The notes under the pieces are model-generated. The model saw nothing but the letters and a program-made list of their open reading frames with translations. It did no database searches and was not told the origin of the DNA. The translations under genes were made by a program, and so were the position numbers. A DNA stretch of 64,000 nt, from assembly GCA_947396885.1 (NCBI GenBank), contig OX377206.1, positions 9,183,050 through 9,247,049 on the forward strand, in the 5' to 3' direction. Below, piece after piece: positions 12,231 to 24,700 of this stretch (its first letter is position 1; each line of letters starts with the position of its first letter). Source of the stretch: Heligmosomoides polygyrus polygyrus (Eukaryota; Nematoda; Chromadorea; Rhabditida; Heligmosomidae).

Positions 12231-12539
12231 GTAACAATATATTTGATCATTCTGTGCCACGCAGGTTTGTTATGATGGCATAACTTTTATTTCGGCCGAC
12301 GTTTCAACAACTCGTCTTTTTCAAAGGCCTGGAAGTACTTTGAAACATTAGATCCGGCAACTCATTCCGCCAAAGGCATACTGCTTTACATCTCTAGTTA
12401 CAATGGGTTCTCACGAATGTCAAGGAGTGCCCGTCTAAAGCATACCAAACTCACCGCTGTTCCACCAGCTATAAGACCATCAGTGAGCAACTGGGACCTA
12501 CCATGCAGGTCTGTACTAATAAGTATAGACTGCGCAGCC

Positions 12540-13600
12540 TCAGAGCTCACACAATGGGATGAAAGGCAAGAAGTCGCTGGTTATTGAAATGCACTCTTCT
12601 CGGTTGTTCATTGCTGGATTACGCTCCCGAATCCAGAAAGCCTCAAGAGTCTTTCTGGTACTGATTTGACTTTCATGTAACAACACAGTGCATTTAATGT
12701 CAAAGTCGTTTCCGCCGTGGGCTTCTTGTCGATGTTTACCCAGTGGGGTTAACAAGCTTCGTTTCAATTTTTCAGATAGGTGTTCATTGATGCTAACACT
12801 AAGTACCCTTCCTGTCTCGCCTATGTATAGCTCGCCACAGGTTAAGCACCGGATTTGGTAGACAACACCTTTTGTGCGCAATCTACATCTCTCCCAAATG
12901 GGCAAATAACGCAATTCCTCATCACGCAGGTACGGTCGTAATCCCGGTATGTTAACCAGGACAACATCGTCGTTCAGGTTTGCTCGCAATAGGCAACGGC
13001 GTACTTCTGCCGTGACATCATCAGAGATGAAGGGCAGTTGAAGACAAATTTTGTCTTCGCGCAGTTGTTCAACATTGCCGTGTCGTATTCGATCACCTCG
13101 TCGTCGTGGTTCGTAGCCGTTAAGACGCGCGACATCAGAGGCCAACATACGTGATTCCTCTCGCTTCTCGTGCCCCGTGCATACACCTAGTGCCGTTCTG
13201 TACATGTTACGGAGTACGGCACGGTTAACTGCTGTAGTGCGAGCATATCTTGCATGGAGTATGTTTTTGGAGCTGCCTTTACGATACCATTTCATATTTA
13301 AAGACTACATTTGATACCCTAACTTGAACCAACCTTTGGACGAAGTTTCACGAGTGAGCTTTATGTACTGAGATTGTGTGCTAAGAATTGCAAACAGTTC
13401 ATCCATGTCGGATTGCGTTGCAGCAACCGACAGTACATTATGGGAAGGCGCTCCAGTGCCGGTCGTTCAATTCTGCTCATGAAGCAGATCGCTAAGGTTG
13501 GAGCTAATCGCTGTCCCATCGCAATTCGTCTTCGCTGTGAAAAATAGTTTCCAGACCACTTTAAAACGTTACAGTTCAGGCATGCTTGTTCTAGAGCCAT
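12540..13600 (-). mobile_element. Penelope-like retroelement fragment with GIY-YIG endonuclease
   Basis: The 3' frame (13295-12540) encodes 251 residues including GVVYQIRCLTCGELYIGETG, the GIY-YIG nuclease core found C-terminal to the reverse transcriptase in Penelope-like elements. Upstream, 13600-13361 reads SGNYFSQRRRIAMGQRLAPT followed by LAICFMSRIE, a Penelope-type RT block with degenerated residues. The frame breaks between the two parts and the upstream RT is missing, so this is a truncated dead copy. Downstream, about 12255-12330 minus, GACGAG and GAAACGTCGGCC resemble the conserved ends of such elements. Confidence 0.78.
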
Positions 13601-14321
13601 TATGTGTAACTTGTTTAAACCAAACCATATATATATATAATATTATTACAATTACAATACAATATAATAGGGTGAATGAAAAAGGGGTCGTGATCTGATC
13701 AATTCCCTAAATTGTAGAAAAATTTGCATGAGCGCAGCAGCCGTTCGGTGCCCTGTGACGTCGACGCACTTTCCGGTTTTCAATTACTCGGTCGTGCCAC
13801 TCGAACTTGTTTGAATACCCTAGCGGCTGAGCGCCTTTTCCAATGTCTGCTGCACTGTCTATGAAACTGAACTCGTCGCGCATTCCAGTATTTTCTACTG
13901 CAATGCCGACCTGATTTTAACCGTCCTCTCCCCCTTCTTTATGTTTAACAAAATCTGGTTGACATACTGTTTGCTGCAGCCTTGTCTGAATCACATTCTC
14001 GACCTGTTGACTAATATCAGTTGAAGGAAAAAAGCTGTGGAACATTTACTATAGAGCAGATGGAATAGAAGGATAACTGGGTCAAAAAATACAATGTGGC
14101 GTGGCGTCTCAAAGAGCCCCTCTACTTATTTTTCCTAAATCCGCAAAATTTCTTCTTTGACTAGCACGCTGCATCAGTTGAACTCGCGAATTTATTCAGC
14201 CGAAAAAGCTACTTGCCCTCGAAAATGTCATTCATCGAATCTCTGGCAAAAACTAGACGAATTGGACTTTCTAATTTTGTACCATCTATGTACTGCCCTC
14301 GCCGGTATCATTAGCCATCGT

Positions 14322-16094
14322 TTCTTCACTTCTTTTGACGCCTCCAAGCCAGACATTTTTCTGAAGAGGAGAGCAATGAAAGAGAAGCTAACTGCTAACT
14401 ATCGACCACGCAGTTGCTAAATAATTACAGCCGTTGGCTATTTCTAAAGATAGTATTGCTCTCAGCTTATACAGTTAACTCTAACAAGGGAAGCGTCTGA
14501 AACGTGTGTCTGAAGCGCATCATAGAGGGAGAATCTCCACAACTCAATTGGTATAAAAATGTGTTTATTTTTGCCAAGTCGTTAAACCCAAGGAGTAGGG
14601 AGTCCTTGAATTCATAATGGAATACGGCGCATCACGAGTTCGGGGTCTTGTACGCCCGCGATGCCTCTCCCGACAAGCGTCTCGGAATGCAGTGGGTAGT
14701 GACGTTGCTTCATGCGAGGAAGGTCGGGGGTTCGGTTCTTCTGCGCTCCTGCATTTTTGCATTTCAACTGACTGGTTGAGATTTGGGGGATTCTGACGTC
14801 TATACAATTTTCAGACGTTTTCTGCGCATTTTCCAGTTTTACGAAGAGTACTTTTCTTACGACTTGTTTATTACTGCCCGTTTTTTAACCACAACGTCTT
14901 CGTCAACGTCAAGTTTACGTGCTTCCAGTCCTTTAGTATGCTGGCCATCCCTTCGGCCAGCTTGATTGCTTTCCTCGAAGGTTCCTTGTTTAAAGGTGGG
15001 ACACACTTCAGTGTGAGCAGGTGGATCACCACTCGAGCATCGGCGGATATTGTTGTGTTAGGTTTCAGAAAACCTTCAGCAGACCTCTGATTTCCAGGTG
15101 ACAGGCAAAGATGAGGGAAATAGTGTATCGATGCCGTTTAGGCCAATTTGCGGGATCTACAGACGTTGCTTCACATTTTAACCACCTTTGACGTCACATC
15201 GTGCTCTCTTTTGAAAATTCGAGCAGGATGCTTTTCCCTGAGGTCATTGGTCCATGTATGGGAACAGATTGTAAGGAGCCTGTAGCCTTTATACGCTGCC
15301 CGTATTGTTCCCAGTACTACTTCATGCACTTTTTGCCTGTATGTATCACTGATGTTGAACATTTATACATCATCATGTTGAATACCACAGCATAGGGCTG
15401 GAAAATTAGGCAACAAAACGTCTGAAAATTGTATAGACATCGGAATCCTCCAAATCTCACCAAACAGTTGAAATTCAAAAATGCAGCAGCGCACAAGAAC
15501 CGAGCCTCCGACCTTCCTCGCATAAAGCAACGTCGCTATCCACTGCGCTCCGAGCCGCTTGCCAGCGGAGGCATCGCGGGCGTACAAGACCCCCAAACTC
15601 ATGATACGTCGTATTCCATTGTAACTTCAAGGTCCCACTACTCCTTGGGTTTAACGACTTGGCAAAAAATAACACATTTTTATACTAATTGAGGGTGGAG
15701 ATTCTCCCTATATGACTCCCCCCCCCCCCCCCCCTTTAGACATACACCTCTGACACTTCCCTTATAAGTAGCTTCCCAATGCACTTGACTGATCCCTCTC
15801 ATCCCTCTCGCTCTGGCCTCTGATCGGAGAACTTTTATATTAATATTTCAATCTTTATATTATTCTTATTGCTCTATTTCGTTTCTATTTCTATATAATC
15901 TTTTAATATCTTCAGCTTAATTTATTAGAACTGTTAGAACTCCTCACTTCTTTTGACGACTTCAGCACGTAAATGTTCACGAAGAGGAGAAGAACAAAGA
16001 AGCAGAAGCTTTTGCTAACCAGTGATTAATTAGTTGTAAAGACTGTAAAGGTTAGTTGTAGTTTATAAAGACAGAGTTGCTCCCCCACTCTGCT
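14322..16094. repeat. Diverged direct repeats flanking a foldback element
   Basis: Blocks at 14322-14463 and 15948-16094 share CTTCACTTCTTTTGACG, a GAAGAGGAG word and downstream TTGCTAA/ATTA stretches in the same orientation. They bracket the FB-A family member at 14482-15767. Confidence 0.5.
14482..15767. repeat. Foldback element of the FB-A family, second copy
   Basis: Outer arms of about 370 bp are reverse complements (left AGGGAGAATCTCCACAACTC, right its counterpart near 15700) and match the arms at 3421-5759. Each arm holds the tRNA-like block (GGTCGGGGGTTCGGTTC at 14721-14737). This copy has no mariner, so it shows the uninterrupted arm structure. Confidence 0.78.
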
Positions 16095-16535
16095 GGTTAG
16101 TTGTTAAGAAAGAGTTGTTCCCAGTTCTTGAAAAAACTGACACATGTCGGATTTTTGACCAACCTTGTGTAAGCAGAGCGGTCAAGGGAGCGCCAGCCAA
16201 TCAAGGCACTGACCATACGTCTTCGACCCACGTACCCCTGGCTCTCTTGCATTAAAAACCCTACCGAACTCCAAGCGTAACCACCCCACAGTACAAAAAT
16301 CCAGGCAACTCGGTCCCGTAGCGATTTCCCTGAATTTCACTCCGAAACTACGGTGGACAACTCAGACGGGTTGTTTTCCGGTTGTAAGTTTGTCAAACAC
16401 AGACCATTTTTCTCTTGCCACGAATGCTGGCTGGACCACATTGTAATCAAATCAAACCTGATCATCGACTGGTGCACAGCGGTTCGTAAATTGAGCAGTC
16501 AAACAGGCTTACCAAAGAGCTATATGAAAGGGCAC

Positions 16536-16765
16536 GTGAAGCGCAGTCGGAGGTGGCGCCAATAATCGATTCAAAGATCGGTTCTCGCCCAGGCCAACCT
16601 GCCTTTCACCCCTTTGTTGCCTGGGGGTAATCTGCAACACTCTTATCTTGGAAGGATAAAACACCGACCAGTTCATCGCCTGATCACTTTAAGTGATCAG
16701 TGTTAGTATAGGCTAAATACGCATTCAGACTGGCTCAAGGATGTCCCGTAGAAGTGCAGTGATAT
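16536..16765 (+). repeat. tRNA-derived SINE (family B), diverged
   Basis: GTGAAGCGCAGTCGGAGG, then TTCTCGCCCAGGCCAACC and TAAATACGCATTCAGAC mark the family in order. Confidence 0.6.
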
Positions 16766-16881
16766 GGGGAGCTCCTAACAAAGGATGTGATTAATTCCAA
16801 CCTTGGCATTTTATCTACTTATCCGGACAAAGCCGCTTATTTTCAAGATTTTCGTAAACTAGTGACTGAAACCGACTCGCC

Positions 16882-17231
16882 GATACAGTTACAACCGGAA
16901 AAAACCCGTCCGAGTTGTCCAGTGCGCAACGCCCACAGCCGTGCGATTCAAACCTGGTTTTTATTAGTCATGGAACGCCCTTACTACAGGCCCTATACGT
17001 TGGAGCCAGGGATGAGGGACATTAACGACGCTTTATAGGATTCTCTGCCCATCAGAAGCCCTCCTCCCTCCCCGACCCTATTTACGCCGGACAAACACGC
17101 AAACATCACTAGCTGCAGCGACTGATTAGCAGAGGGTAGGGAACTGTGTGGTCCCGTAACGATTTCCTTGAATTTCACTCCGAAACTACGGTGAACAACT
17201 AAGGCCTTTTTCCGGTTGTAAGTTTATCAAG
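16882..17231. mobile_element. MITE with ACTTACAACCGG termini, copy 1
   Basis: GTTACAACCGGAAAAAACC at the left is mirrored by TTTTTCCGGTTGTAAG at the right. The body contains AACGCCCACAGCCG and CCATCAGAAGCC. The same body in the opposite orientation lies at 18192-18548, and a 120-bp internally deleted form at 39957-40079. Confidence 0.72.
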
Positions 17232-17465
17232 CACTCTCCGGCTACTACGAGTTAGTAGCGCATTGTTAGTCACAGATCTGACACTGGCTTGACTTGCACT
17301 ACGTGTGTCATCATTTAGTTGCTTTACATGTGTTCGATTTGCTTTAGGTCTCTTCACGTTGTTCCGTTGTTCTGTTGTTGTAATACTTTTTTTCTGACGT
17401 TTGCGCTTATCGCGAATGTATTGAATAAATAAATAAATAAATAAATTGTTGAGTACTCTCTTCAA
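17199..17465. repeat. AAAT-tailed low-complexity stretch
   Basis: An (AAAT)n tract lies at about 17424-17446. The adjoining minus-strand frame is basic and shows no domain I recognise. Confidence 0.4.
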
Positions 17466-18191
17466 TTGATGCCGTTACATCGTTACTGCTAACTCCAGCT
17501 TCTAATTCTAGTCATTAGTCTATTATGGCCTCAAACAAGAACAAAATTTTGAGCTTTCAACACCTTTCTGATGTGATTTATTCTCGCCTTCCCTACGTCC
17601 GGCCATGGAGAGGATAATAACGCGCCCCAATCCGCCACTTCAGCGCCACATTAGACTGACGATTTTTCTTTGTTACCCTAACCATTACAAACTAGTTTTT
17701 GGTTAGATATCAGCTTAGTGGTCAAGTGTCTTCCAGAATTATACGGTCTTTTTTGGAATAGGAACTGGTTGTGAGAGTCCTGCGTGTAAGATACTATTTC
17801 AGAAGGTGGTCCTGAGCAGATTGCAAGCTTTTGTATAATAATTTATGTTGCATTATATGGAGGCCGAAAAAACCGTATAAGTTATTGTTATGTTAATAGT
17901 ATGCTTATGTCTTTCGTGACATCGCATTCCTTCTTTTGTCTTCCACATAGCTTTTGTGATATTCTGTTTCTTGATTGGCATAGCTCGTCGTGCTGTGGTG
18001 GGGGGGGGGGGGGGGCATCCATCTGCTATTCTTATTTAAATTATGGTAGCAGTTAAAATAAAAACATGCAACATAACCGCGATAACCTTGTGTCCTCTAG
18101 TTTTTATAACCGGTCCAATGGGTGGCCAAAACTGGTTTCCTGGTTGGGGGAGAAAACACGATAGAGTGAAACTTAATTTGCAACAAATTGT
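17466..18191. other. Intergenic sequence with a G tract, no gene seen
   Basis: A run of 16 G begins at about 18000. The rest shows no feature I can support. Confidence 0.4.
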
Positions 18192-18548
18192 GTTGGATAA
18201 ACTAACGACCAGAAAAAAAACCGTCTGAATTATTGACCGTAGTTTCGGAGTGAAATTCAGGGTAATCGTTACGGGACCGAGTCGCCTATCCCTTTGCTAA
18301 TCAGTCGCTGCAGCTAGTGATATTTGCTTGCATGCTTTCCGGCGCAAGTAGGGTCGGGGGGGGGGGGGGGCTTCTGATGGGCAGAAAATTCCATAGAGCG
18401 TCGTTAATGTCCTTCATCCCTGGCTCCAACGTATAAAGCCTGTAGTAATGGCGTTCCATTGTTAATAAAAACCACATATCGTTCGCGCGGCTATGGGCGT
18501 TGCACCACGGACAACTCGGACGGTTTTTTTTTCGGTTGTAAGTGTATC
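18192..18548. mobile_element. MITE with ACTTACAACCGG termini, copy 2 (inverted)
   Basis: It matches 16882-17231 in reverse: CTTCTGATGGGCAGAA, TCCCTGGCTCCAACGTATA and GGGCGTTGCACC. A 15-G tract (18356-18370) replaces the C-rich part of copy 1. Confidence 0.72.
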
Positions 18549-18734
18549 GGCGAGTGCAACAAATTCTGCACATGCTTGTAAAATATTAAATGACATGAGT
18601 ATACAAATCTTATGCGTATCATAAGACTAGTTTAAGCGTCCTAGTGGATCACGTAGAATTAGAGTGATGTTGAACAAGAACCTCAACCTCCATCCGCGAT
18701 TCAACGTGCAGCTCGCCCGCATTTATTCTCACCG

Positions 18735-18742
18735 TTTCAGTA
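18735..18742 (+). promoter_or_regulatory. Probable spliced-leader trans-splice acceptor of the ERGIC2 gene
   Basis: TTTCAG ends 2 nt before the start codon at 18743. This matches the nematode acceptor consensus, and there is no coding exon upstream to pair with it, so trans-splicing is the natural reading. A cis-spliced non-coding first exon is the alternative. Confidence 0.55.
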
Positions 18743-21700
18743 ATGAGCCTAGACACAAATGGACTGCGACAAAGGCGAACCGGTGTCACGAAAATCGTCG
18801 AAGATCTCGACATCTTCGAGAAGGTCGTCGACAATGTAAAAGAGGAGAAAAAAGTCTCGTCAGGTCTTAGTAAGTGGAGCAATTTTTTCACTTTCTTATA
18901 TCTGTTTTACAGAATTTCTTTGAAAGTTTACTCAAAACTCTTTTTCAGTTTCACTTATATGTTTCACTGTGATCTTCTGCTTAGTTGTCGGTGAAGTTTT
19001 GCACTATTTTTCCGCGAAAAAGGAGTACGATTATCGATTCGATGTGGATACCTCTCTTGAGGAGTGAGTTCTTTTCTCTTTAGTACATGTTTCTTTCATT
19101 TTTAGCATGCTGTATACGGCTTTTTCTTGCCTTCCTTTTGTATTTCTGAACATCAGTCTTGTTCTAATGTCAGAAAGTAAGTACAGCTTAGATTTTATGT
19201 GGTTTACGTTGTTCCGAGATTTATTTTTGTTAGGTTTTATTTAATTAATTGCATCTTGGCGCCTGTTTGGAGGCATTTGTCTACAGTATCCACCCCTGAA
19301 CTGCTTATTCGAGGCGACATATATTGTAGTGTTTGGATGGATGCTGTACGCTAAACATATTATTATTGCGCAACTCTCGGTAAGTGCCACAGGATGTGAA
19401 TACGGCAGTCCTTCACAATGTCCAAGCTTTTTCTTCTAGCACTGAAAGGTTGTGGTTATGTGTAAGACGCATCCATTCGCACCTATGCTAATCGGGGGAG
19501 GGGAGGCACCGCTAGGAAAGCGAGGCGAGCAGAAGCAGTGTGACCAGGTGCAATCCCAATCGGGGGGGGGGGGCAGTCCATTATAAATTGTTAATGGTAG
19601 TTACGCATCAATACATACAGCATGGAATACAACATATGAATGCCTTAACGTACCTGATCCCCTCCCTTGGAAACGTCCAAACGTTACGCTGAAACATTAA
19701 AAAGAGTTCATTATGGGACTATGCGCGGTGCAGGGGGGGGGGGGCTATACACGGCAGCACGGCTGTGATCCAAAACTCTATTTGCTTTGGAAAGAAATCG
19801 CAAACCGCTGTCCACTAATTGATTAAGGTAATAAGGTTGCTTTAACGAGTTTTCGAGGTTTTATAGTATTGTACTTGTAATTGTTCCGTGTTTCTGCTCA
19901 ATTTACTGCGTTTTTATTACTTCGTCCTTCGACTAAGAAAGCATGTTAGAAAGCTGATTTTGGTATTGGAAGGACAGCAATTGATAGTGTAAGTGTTTTT
20001 ATTTATTTATTGAAATACTCTGTATAAGACAGGAGTGAGATAAAACTGCAACACAACAATCACCAAAACTAACAAACAAAGGTAGCTCCTAAATATTTAC
20101 GGACAGACAGAACATATTTATGTGTTGTGGTGCATGTTGCACTTCTTTAGAAATTGAAATGGACTACCCCCCCCCCCCCCCCCCCCCCGATTGGGATTGC
20201 ACCCTCTTCCAACTTAGGAATTGGAAAAAAAGATGCATCCATCCTAGTTTAATGTATCGCTTGGTGCAATCCCAGTTGGTGGTAGTGGCCGCTCTTAAAC
20301 GATTTTGGAAGGACTGAATGTGTTTAGCGCTACCATATATTGAACTCACTTATTCTATAGAATCATAAGAATATGTTACAGTTGTGAGCTATGTTGGGAC
20401 GTTTGCGAATGATTAGGTCGTGTCTGTGTCCACGGATCTGATACCTTATTCAGAACGTTAATTGGCTGATGGTGTCTTGACCTACATTTTTTTCTTCTTC
20501 ATTGATGTCATCTGTTTAATCTGCTGTAAGATGGTCGGTTCTCGGTGCAAATTTAGTGAGGATGCACTCCTTTACTGCTTATCGGTCGGGAGAGAGAACC
20601 TGAAAAGGACCGTACTCGACCTTTTTAGTTTCTCCCTCCCGACCAGTAACTCGGAATCTGAGCCCATCTGAACAGCGGTTGGCGTAGTTCACTTATTTCT
20701 ATATGCTGCTGTCCACTTATTGTGTTTCGTTATGTCGGGAACTCGTTTAAGTGCGGCCACCACCAAAAAGGGTCGCTTTTATAAAATGGATCGGTTTCAA
20801 CTTTGCCGCCGCCCCACTGAATGGATCCGTCCAATCTCTGGCTGTTGTTATAATGAAACGGACCAGGCTCAGTTCTCCTATTAGGTCACAACCTTCGACG
20901 AATATTCTCAACGCATTTCTTTATAAGGCTGTCTTCCAATCTGATGTTCTCAGTCACAGCTTATATACTGTGAATCTGCTTGGTTTATTTCAGAAGTCTT
21001 GCTTGTGAAATCTGATGTAGCAACCGATGTTTAGCAGATGCCAACTTGTTGTTGAGCACAAAACATTTTGAGGCATTTTTAATGTTTACTTGGTAAAGCG
21101 TGCGATTGTAGGCCGTCTGTGGAAACAACCTTACGTAATCTATTCCTTAACATCGTTGGTTCTCTGAACTTCACATCTTTAACAGTTTTTAGCTTCGTCT
21201 TAATAGGCTGCCCAAAAAGCCACCTATTTATTGACAGACATTTCGGGCCGTAAAACTTCCTCAGGCCTGAAATAAGCATAACACTTATACAAAGTATTAT
21301 GATTAGTATTATGGTTATGATTGCAGAACATTATTCTCGTTTATTTCAAGTGCCATCTGTTTCCTGATTTTTTAGTGCACTTTGTAACAGTGGGTCTAGT
21401 AGAATATTTATGTGCTCAGCTACCAAATATAAGAAATGTGCAGCTATTTTTGGGTGCATTGCCTCCTACGGGTATTTCCAATGCTGCAGACACCCAAGCT
21501 TTTATCTTTTGCCGTTCGTGACGTTATTCTTTAGTGCACTGCCCTTGCAATACTTGAATAGCAGCATCTGCCGCGTAATAGTGCAAAGTCGTTAGGCCAG
21601 CTAATCGAGAAGAAACGATGAACAGAGCACTCTGTGATGTAGACATGTACTTTCTCTTCATCCTAGTAATTATAGTCACTTAAGTTGTTACTAGTAAGGT

Positions 21701-24700
21701 CCTCAGCTTAACCGGTTCCATGCTGATGTCAGCGGCCGGCCCATCCCCGTATTACGGGTGGGTGCTGACGGACCTCGAGGATATCGCGGATGTTACGTGC
21801 GGTCAAACAGCGCCGGTGGTGTAAGGCGAACATCGCTGCCCGGAAAGCAGAAGATGCGGGTTCGAGTCCCGCCTGGCGCAAGAGTTTTGATCGTAACAAA
21901 ACATCCTGTAACAACTTATAGCCTCTATATCAGCCGCTCCAGGCTTAAACAAATGTGTTCAAGTATAGTCACTTAGTTCCCACAGCAACCATATCACTCT
22001 TCTTCCACGTTTTTAACCATTCTCCTTGCTAAAATCTGTTGGTATTGATGTTGTTCGAGTCACTACTGTGTAGCGTCTGTATTAATCGACGTAGTAAGTG
22101 AATGAAATAAGAGTAGTGTTAAGAAGCTTTTTGGCGTTTTCCATGTGACCTCATAGTCCTATTTGATAAGTATCTTACAGAGCCAGATTGTAATTTAGCG
22201 TTCCTGTTGTGCAATTGTTATTATAAAATTTTAAATTCTAAGCTAGTTCAGTTAGTATAGTTGTGCTCGAGTGACCTATTCGAATAAACATTTTCATTCG
22301 AATTCGGATATTCAAAAAATCGCGTTTTTCGAATGTGCACGAATTCGAATATTCAGAAAAGCCACTTTTTCCGATTACATCGTTCGAAACTATTCTAATA
22401 TTCGAAAAAATTTTGAGAGCTCAACTATATCAAATAGGCTTCAGATACCGTATATCGTCAACGACTGTAATATAACTGCATCTTTCTGTTGCCATTGAGT
22501 ATTTTTGGATTTAATGGATACGCTAGTGAGGCACCTAGCATTCTTTTACTGGCTTTATGGATTGAAAACGAATACGAGAGCAAATTTTTTTTTGGATTCT
22601 TGTAGTAACTGTTCTGGATGCTGCTAACAATTTATCTGTTGTTTTCGCTGTTGAGAAATGCTTTCTTCATCTGCCCGATTTTAAATTTTATGCTAATTGC
22701 CTGTATTTTCGACATTCGACCTTGAAAGGGAGTTGAATCTTGCATTTCTCGATTGTTAGTTGAATATCAAAATCTGGGTTTCTTCCATAACGGTGGCTAC
22801 CAAAATAGCACCTGTTATGTCTCCAACTTTTGTCGCATAACTTCGAAGGAAATTAAGTTTTTTTGAAGCATCTGAAACGAATCAGCGAAGTTTATTAACT
22901 TTCGAACATTCAGAAACAACTTCTCAATCTGAAATTCAGTATCTCACCTATAGCCCACTGTGCACGAATTATTTCAACTTGTTGATTTTATGTTGCGCTT
23001 TCTCCCCTTTTTCGATTAGCTGGCTGTCTCCCTTTGCTTCGGCTAACTCTACTTATTTTTGATTCGGCTTAAAAAATGGTTAACTGCGAGTCATAACTTG
23101 CTTATTTTCAGTATGCCAACTCTTGATATCGACATGGTGGTGGCGACAGCGTGTAACAATTTAGCCGTGATGAGTACTATGGATGAAAGCGGTGGTATAT
23201 TCGCTCCGCTGCAGCAAAGCATCAAGAAAGATCCGACAAGGTGGGTTTCGTTTAAGGTCGTGCAATTTTTATTCTTTTGGTTCGTTGGTTTTTATGTGTT
23301 AAGATGTTGGGATCTAATTATTCTCTTGTTTTCGAAAGTGCAATGGTGGTGGTGTACGGAGAGGGAGGTGTTATAACTTTTGGGTACGTAAATGTTAAAT
23401 GAGTAAAGCCATATAATTGTGATAGGTTAATTATAAAAGTATGGAAAACAAAGAACTTAGTTTGGTTTTCGTTTCGCACGAGCCTTTACTAGGGAAGGGT
23501 TTCGACTTCCCGTGGAACTTTAAGTGGAGACCAGGGTCATTAGAAAGGGCTCGGAATGCTGATTATGGATATGGGTGTCAAAATTGCAAAATGATACCCC
23601 TGAGCGAGTTGTGACCTCTCGAAGTTGGGTGAGCTGGCCGTGCGAAAGAGCTGGCGCGAGAGCAGTTAGGGATGAAAGCCCCATAAGAGTGGTCTACCAG
23701 CGGCGGCGGTGGTGCAGGGGTAGTGCTCCGGCTCGTCAGGTGTAAGGTTGTTGGTTCGGTTTCCATGGCTGCGACTTGCTTTGCACATCATGGGTTATCT
23801 TCGAAATGACCTTTTATTCTGAATTATGACACTAACTTCGACAGGTCACAACTCACTCAGTAGCTTCATTTTGCAGTTTTGACACCCATATTCGTACTTA
23901 GCATTCCGAGCTCTTTCTAATGACCCTGGTCTCTACTTGAAGTTTCACGGGAGGTCGAAACCCTTCCCTAGTTAGACGAAGACCAAACTGGCATAGGCAC
24001 AGGAGTATCCTTCCCCCTGTGCTCATCAGTAAGGGAGGGGAAGGAAGAAGGAGTTGCTGTAGACTAACCTCAGCTCCTGTTTACGATTGGACTTGGCGAA
24101 CGACAATTGAACCTAAAGAAGCAAGTTTAAGATGTTATAGAATTAATGCTATAAAGTTTGCGTAAAACGAAAAACTGATGTCAGATTCATGATCGCCACC
24201 CAAATAACCCCCTGGGTGAAGTTTGGGCGAAAACTTTTTTCGACCTCTCCTCGACCCATGGAGTCGTGAAAGTTCAATAGTACCAGGTTTTATTATATTT
24301 ATAAAGACAGTGAAACTTACATATATTGTGGCGATGAGCTGATACAAGCCTTCGTTTTCTAACAGTTTATCTATATTTCGAAGTTTATCTATATTGCGAA
24401 TCACACTAACGCTATGGTGAAACGAGAACTAGAATTTTCAATAACCTCCGCTTTCGGCTGCGGCTAAACTGCAGTTAGGGGAAGTGTCTTCCTATCCCAA
24501 GAGCACTTGCCCTTGCTTTTCGTCCCAGTCCGTTTTTACCCTCATCATGAGTTTCTTCGAAGTCACCGCTTCTTTCCTCATTCACCGTATTTTTTTTCGA
24601 GCGTTTACATTTTTGCTGTTTCACTTGTCTACTAGTAGTTGAACACGCTTGGCAGATGTACAAGAATCCTATCGGTTGCCCATGTTGGTGTGCCACTATA

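Noticed and set aside
21810..21880. A functional tRNA-Ser(GGA) gene
   Set aside because: The long variable arm of serine tRNAs is absent, position 33 is C instead of T, and the segment is repeated with its flanks at several loci.
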